A stretch of DNA of 27,354 nt from an uncultured Bacteroidales bacterium. GTDB lineage: Bacteria; Bacteroidota; Bacteroidia; Bacteroidales; WCHB1-69. Within the stretch, counting starts at the first letter, position 1, and each line of letters opens with the position of its first letter. Below the pieces are notes generated by a model. It did no database searches and was not told where the DNA came from. It worked only from the letters and a program-made list of their open reading frames with translations. The stretch covers positions 1-27,354 of the forward strand of contig CALECM010000085.1 of the NCBI GenBank assembly GCA_937949745.1. The letters are read 5' to 3'. Below are positions 25,195-27,354 of the stretch, piece after piece. Made by a program: the position numbers and the translations under genes.

Positions 25195-25560
25195 ATGTTG
25201 AATCATTACGAAACCGTTTTCATTATGACGCCCGTTTTGTCTGATGAACAGATGAAGGAAACGGTAAAAAAGTTCGAGAGCTATCTTCTCGACAAAGGAG
25301 CTGAAATTATTCATCAGGAAAATTGGGGTTTACGCAGACTGGAATACCCCATTGCCAAAAAAACCTCCGGCTTTTACCATCTTTTCGAATTCAAAGCCGA
25401 AACCGACATCATTAAGGATTTTGAACTTCAATACCGTCGTGACGAGAAAGTAATGCGGTACCTGACCGTTGCCCTTGACAAGCATGCGATTGCATACAAC
25501 GAGAAAAGACGTAACCTGAGAAAAGAAAAACAACAAAAAGAACAAAAGGAGGGATTATAA
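25195..25560 (+). CDS. rpsF: 30S ribosomal protein bS6
   Basis: A 121-residue protein with the bS6 start NHYETVFIMTPVLSDEQ, the middle ENWGLRRLEYPIAKKTSGFYHLFEF, and RRDEKVMRYLTVALDKHA. The C-terminus is a Lys/Glu/Gln-rich tail of about 20 residues (NLRKEKQQKEQKEGL). bS6 pairs with bS18 on the 30S platform. No SD sequence precedes it; the leader is A-rich. First gene of rpsF-rpsR-rplI, without the ssb or priB gene found between them in some other phyla. Confidence 0.97.
   Translation: MLNHYETVFIMTPVLSDEQMKETVKKFESYLLDKGAEIIHQENWGLRRLEYPIAKKTSGFYHLFEFKAETDIIKDFELQYRRDEKVMRYLTVALDKHAIAYNEKRRNLRKEKQQKEQKEGL
25545..25553 (+). promoter_or_regulatory. Near-perfect Shine-Dalgarno sequence of rpsR
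   Basis: AAAGGAGGG lies within the last codons of rpsF, with 8 nt between it and the rpsR ATG (25562). This is close to full complementarity to the 16S 3' end (CCUCCUUU), exceptional for this phylum. Part of it is also coding sequence for the KEG residues of bS6. Confidence 0.75.
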
Positions 25561-25561
25561 T

Positions 25562-25837
25562 ATGGCACAACAATCAGATATTAAATATTTGACCCCGATC
25601 GCGGTTGATATCAGAAAGAAAAAATATTGCCGGTTCAAAAAAAACGGCATAAAATATATTGACTATAAAGACGGTGAATTTTTGAAAAGATTCGTAAACG
25701 AACAAGGTAAGATTTTACCCCGTCGTTTAACGGGAACTTCTTTAAAATTCCAAAAGAAAGTGGCGCAAGCCGTAAAAAGGGCAAGGCACCTTGCTTTACT
25801 TCCTTTTGTTACCGACAATTTAAAATCTAATCAATAG
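25562..25837 (+). CDS. rpsR: 30S ribosomal protein bS18
   Basis: A 91-residue protein with the bS18 core: KKKYCRFKKNGIKYIDYKD, FVNEQGKILPRRLTGTSLKF and the C-terminal AQAVKRARHLALLPFV. It sits beside bS6 on the 30S platform. In Flavobacterium ribosomes, bS18, bS6 and bS21 form the pocket that hides the anti-SD end of 16S rRNA. Its own mRNA carries a near-perfect SD with 8-nt spacing, unlike most genes in this window. It begins one base after the rpsF stop. Confidence 0.97.
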   Translation: MAQQSDIKYLTPIAVDIRKKKYCRFKKNGIKYIDYKDGEFLKRFVNEQGKILPRRLTGTSLKFQKKVAQAVKRARHLALLPFVTDNLKSNQ

Positions 25838-25841
25838 GAGG
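25836..25841 (+). promoter_or_regulatory. Strong Shine-Dalgarno sequence of rplI
   Basis: AGGAGG overlaps the rpsR stop codon (TAG at 25835-25837), with 7 nt before the rplI ATG (25849). Unlike the rpsR case most of it is non-coding, so amino-acid constraint does not explain it. Confidence 0.75.
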
Positions 25842-25848
25842 ATCAATC

Positions 25849-26301
25849 ATGGAAGTTATATTAATTCAAGACGTTCAAAATTTAGGATTTACCGACGATC
25901 TCATAAAAGTGAAAGACGGTTATGCGAGAAACTATCTGATCCCCCAAGGATATGCTATTTTAGCTACGGAAGCTAAGAAAAAAATGTTGGCCGAGACTAA
26001 GAAACAACGCGCCTTCAAAGCTGAGAAAATCAGAAAAGAAGCTGAATTCATGGCCGGTAAAATAGAAGGCTTGACCTTAAGAATATTAACCAAAGCTTCT
26101 GAAAAAGGTACGATCTTCGGTTCCGTTAATACCATCGTGGTGGCGAATGCGCTTAAAGAACAACATAATATCGATGTAGACCGTAAAAAGATTATCATCG
26201 CGGAAGACCATATTAAAGAGCTTGGTAATTATACGGCTCAGGTGCAGTTACACAAAGATTTTAAAGTCAATATTAATTTAGAAGTAATCGCTGAAAATTA
26301 A
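25849..26301 (+). CDS. rplI: 50S ribosomal protein bL9
   Basis: A 150-residue protein of normal length. The N-terminal RNA-binding domain shows MEVILIQDVQNLGFTDDLIKVKDGYARNYLIPQGYA, quoted here in summary as the bL9 signature around KDGYARNYLIP. A charged connecting helix (about residues 42-75, rich in Lys and Ala) follows, then the C-terminal domain with SEKGTIFGSVNT and DRKKIIIAEDHIKELGNY. bL9 binds 23S rRNA near the L1 stalk and extends from the ribosome surface. Third gene of the operon, with a strong SD, and followed by a clear terminator. Confidence 0.97.
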   Translation: MEVILIQDVQNLGFTDDLIKVKDGYARNYLIPQGYAILATEAKKKMLAETKKQRAFKAEKIRKEAEFMAGKIEGLTLRILTKASEKGTIFGSVNTIVVANALKEQHNIDVDRKKIIIAEDHIKELGNYTAQVQLHKDFKVNINLEVIAEN

Positions 26302-26322
26302 TATTCAAAGATAAACCATATT

Positions 26323-26349
26323 AAAGGGCATCGCTAGGTGCCCTTTTTT
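26323..26349 (+). terminator. Intrinsic terminator after rplI
   Basis: AAAGGGCA (26323-26330) and TGCCCTTT (26339-26346) form an 8-bp stem with an 8-nt loop, followed by T's to 26349. It begins 22 nt after the rplI stop. Confidence 0.85.
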
Positions 26350-26460
26350 ATTTCCCTATGGAATAACAAACAATAAATTAAGGTCTTCCAATGTTATAAA
26401 TGAGATAAATTACTTTATCGGTAAGCCATGGAAAAGAAAAACATATTGGGAAAAAAATCT

Positions 26461-26468
26461 TATCTTTG
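26461..26468 (+). promoter_or_regulatory. Putative -7 element TATCTTTG for the PepSY-like gene
   Basis: TATCTTTG fits TAnnTTTG and lies 26 nt before the ATG at 26495. No properly spaced -33 box is visible. The rest of the 193-nt gap after rplI holds the terminator and AT-rich sequence with nothing else recognisable. Confidence 0.4.
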
Positions 26469-26494
26469 GCCGTTAATTTTAAAATAATCAATCG

Positions 26495-27354
26495 ATGAAA
26501 ACATCCATTTACAATCTATTAAAATTGTTTGTCATTCCTCTGTTTTTCCTCTCACATATCTCTTTGTCCGGACAAAAACTTAAAGCAGACGATATCCCCG
26601 AAGATGTACGTCAAACTCTGGAATTTGAGCATCCGGCGGCAAAAGTATCTTCCTGGATTGCTGAAAATGACATGTTCATCGCAACTTTTAAGGAAGACGG
26701 AAGTAACGCCAAAGCCTACATCCGGAACGACGCCCAATGGATAAAAACCACCTATCCCGTACCAAAGGGCGAATTACCTTCCGCCATTACCGATTATATA
26801 AAAAAGAATTACCCCACATATACTTACGCCAGTACCCAATTACAGACCACTCCTAATGAAAAAATGCATTACTATATTGAAATCAAACCGGAAGGAGTGG
26901 CTTCCGGGGAAGGCTCAACCCTTACTTTCAATGACGTGGGCCAATTAATGGTAAGAAAAGATCCGGCCGGTTTTGTCGATCCTACCAAAGCACCGGAAAA
27001 GCCCGTTCAGGAAACGGCCCAGAAAGCAGGAACGGGAACGGCTAAAAAACCTGCCGCCACCACAACGAAAGCTCCGGCAAAAGCTCCGGAACCTAAAAAA
27101 AACGCCCAAAAACCCGAACCTAAGCCTGTAGCAACCAAACCTGCTCCGGAACCGAAAGCACCCAAAGAAGAAAAAGCAAAAAAAGAAAAACCCGTTAAAC
27201 CGGTTTTTGATGAATTCGGGAATGAAGCGCTTCCCGCCAGCCAGATACCTGCAGCGGTAACCAAAGAGCTCACCAAAAAAATCCAACGACCCGAAGAACT
27301 GAACTGGTTTAAAATTGACACTTTCTATGTAGCCAAATGTAAATACAGGGACCA
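26495..27354 (+). CDS. Secreted PepSY-like (DUF2874-type) protein with low-complexity linker, 3' end outside the window
   Basis: The frame is open from the ATG at 26495 to the window edge (286 full codons). A signal peptide is present (MKTSIYNLLKLFVIPLFFLS, then HISLSGQ). The first domain, to about residue 155, has IPEDVRQTLEFEHPAAKVSS, MFIATFKEDGSNAKAYI, GELPSAITDYIKKNYPTY and a beta-rich end, the layout of the Bacteroidetes PepSY-like/DUF2874 fold. A linker of about 70 residues, very rich in Lys, Pro and Ala (positions about 26985-27205), follows. A second similar unit seems to start with LPASQIPAAVTKELTKKIQR and is cut off. The function is unknown; such proteins are thought to be periplasmic or surface-associated. 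Confidence 0.7.
   Translation, partial: MKTSIYNLLKLFVIPLFFLSHISLSGQKLKADDIPEDVRQTLEFEHPAAKVSSWIAENDMFIATFKEDGSNAKAYIRNDAQWIKTTYPVPKGELPSAITDYIKKNYPTYTYASTQLQTTPNEKMHYYIEIKPEGVASGEGSTLTFNDVGQLMVRKDPAGFVDPTKAPEKPVQETAQKAGTGTAKKPAATTTKAPAKAPEPKKNAQKPEPKPVATKPAPEPKAPKEEKAKKEKPVKPVFDEFGNEALPASQIPAAVTKELTKKIQRPEELNWFKIDTFYVAKCKYRD

Noticed and set aside
26945..27321. Two minus-strand frames rich in Phe/Gly/Arg or Ala/Ser/Gly
   Set aside because: Antisense readings of the Lys/Pro/Ala-rich linker; low complexity and no independent support.
1..27354. tRNA, rRNA, CRISPR array, riboswitch
   Set aside because: I looked through the intergenic regions and saw no cloverleaf-like, repeat-spacer or recognised riboswitch pattern; no covariance search was possible.

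Overview
The window reads as chromosomal DNA from a member of the Bacteroidota, most likely the order Bacteroidales. Four things support this. There is a complete type IX secretion core operon (porP, gldK, gldL, gldM, gldN), a system confined to this phylum and its close relatives. There is a GH92 alpha-mannosidase lipoprotein. Most genes lack a Shine-Dalgarno (SD) sequence and have A-rich leaders. The octamer TATTTTTG, a form of the Bacteroidetes -7 promoter element TAnnTTTG, precedes almost every transcription unit. Base composition is moderately AT-rich. I cannot name the genus; the T9SS argues against most Bacteroides species. I see no tRNA, rRNA, insertion sequence, CRISPR array or phage gene, so this is mainly core chromosome.

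Layout. Positions 1-2624 (-) hold a GH92 glycosidase cut by the window edge, divergent from a peptide-type substrate-binding lipoprotein (2779-4413, +) and a small DUF1801-like protein (4506-4859, +). Positions 8417-4989 (-) are the str operon rpsL-rpsG-fusA-rpsJ, apparently ending in a terminator after rpsJ instead of running on into the S10 operon. Positions 10263-8581 (-) are an ECF sigma factor, a membrane anti-sigma-like protein and a secreted Spy/CpxP-like protein. Positions 11277-10324 (-) encode only the C-terminal half of a split transketolase. On the + strand follow a 1157-residue exported protein with SprA-like character (11468-14941) and then porP-gldK-gldL-gldM-gldN (15253-21332), closed by a strong terminator. 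mgsA (-) is divergent from a yebC / pRiA4b-ORF3-like / miaA / tcdA operon (+). rpsF-rpsR-rplI follows with its own promoter and terminator, and a PepSY-like secreted protein is cut by the right edge.

How the genes fit together. PorP and GldK-N form the trans-envelope T9SS: a GldL/GldM proton-driven motor, the GldK/GldN periplasmic ring, and PorP at the outer membrane. The large protein just upstream is a good candidate for an associated outer-membrane component. The yebC-miaA-tcdA group gathers translation-quality functions, including two tRNA position-37 modifications, beside a ribosomal-protein operon.

Most interesting signals: (i) near-perfect SD sequences in front of rpsR and rplI, in a phylum whose ribosomes normally hide the anti-SD by means of bS18, bS6 and bS21; (ii) the SprA-like protein beside the T9SS operon; (iii) a perfect 12-bp inverted repeat overlapping a putative porP promoter; (iv) three mutually pairing segments ahead of rpsL and a hairpin between rpsL and rpsG. 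Everything here was read by eye, without database searches or folding calculations.
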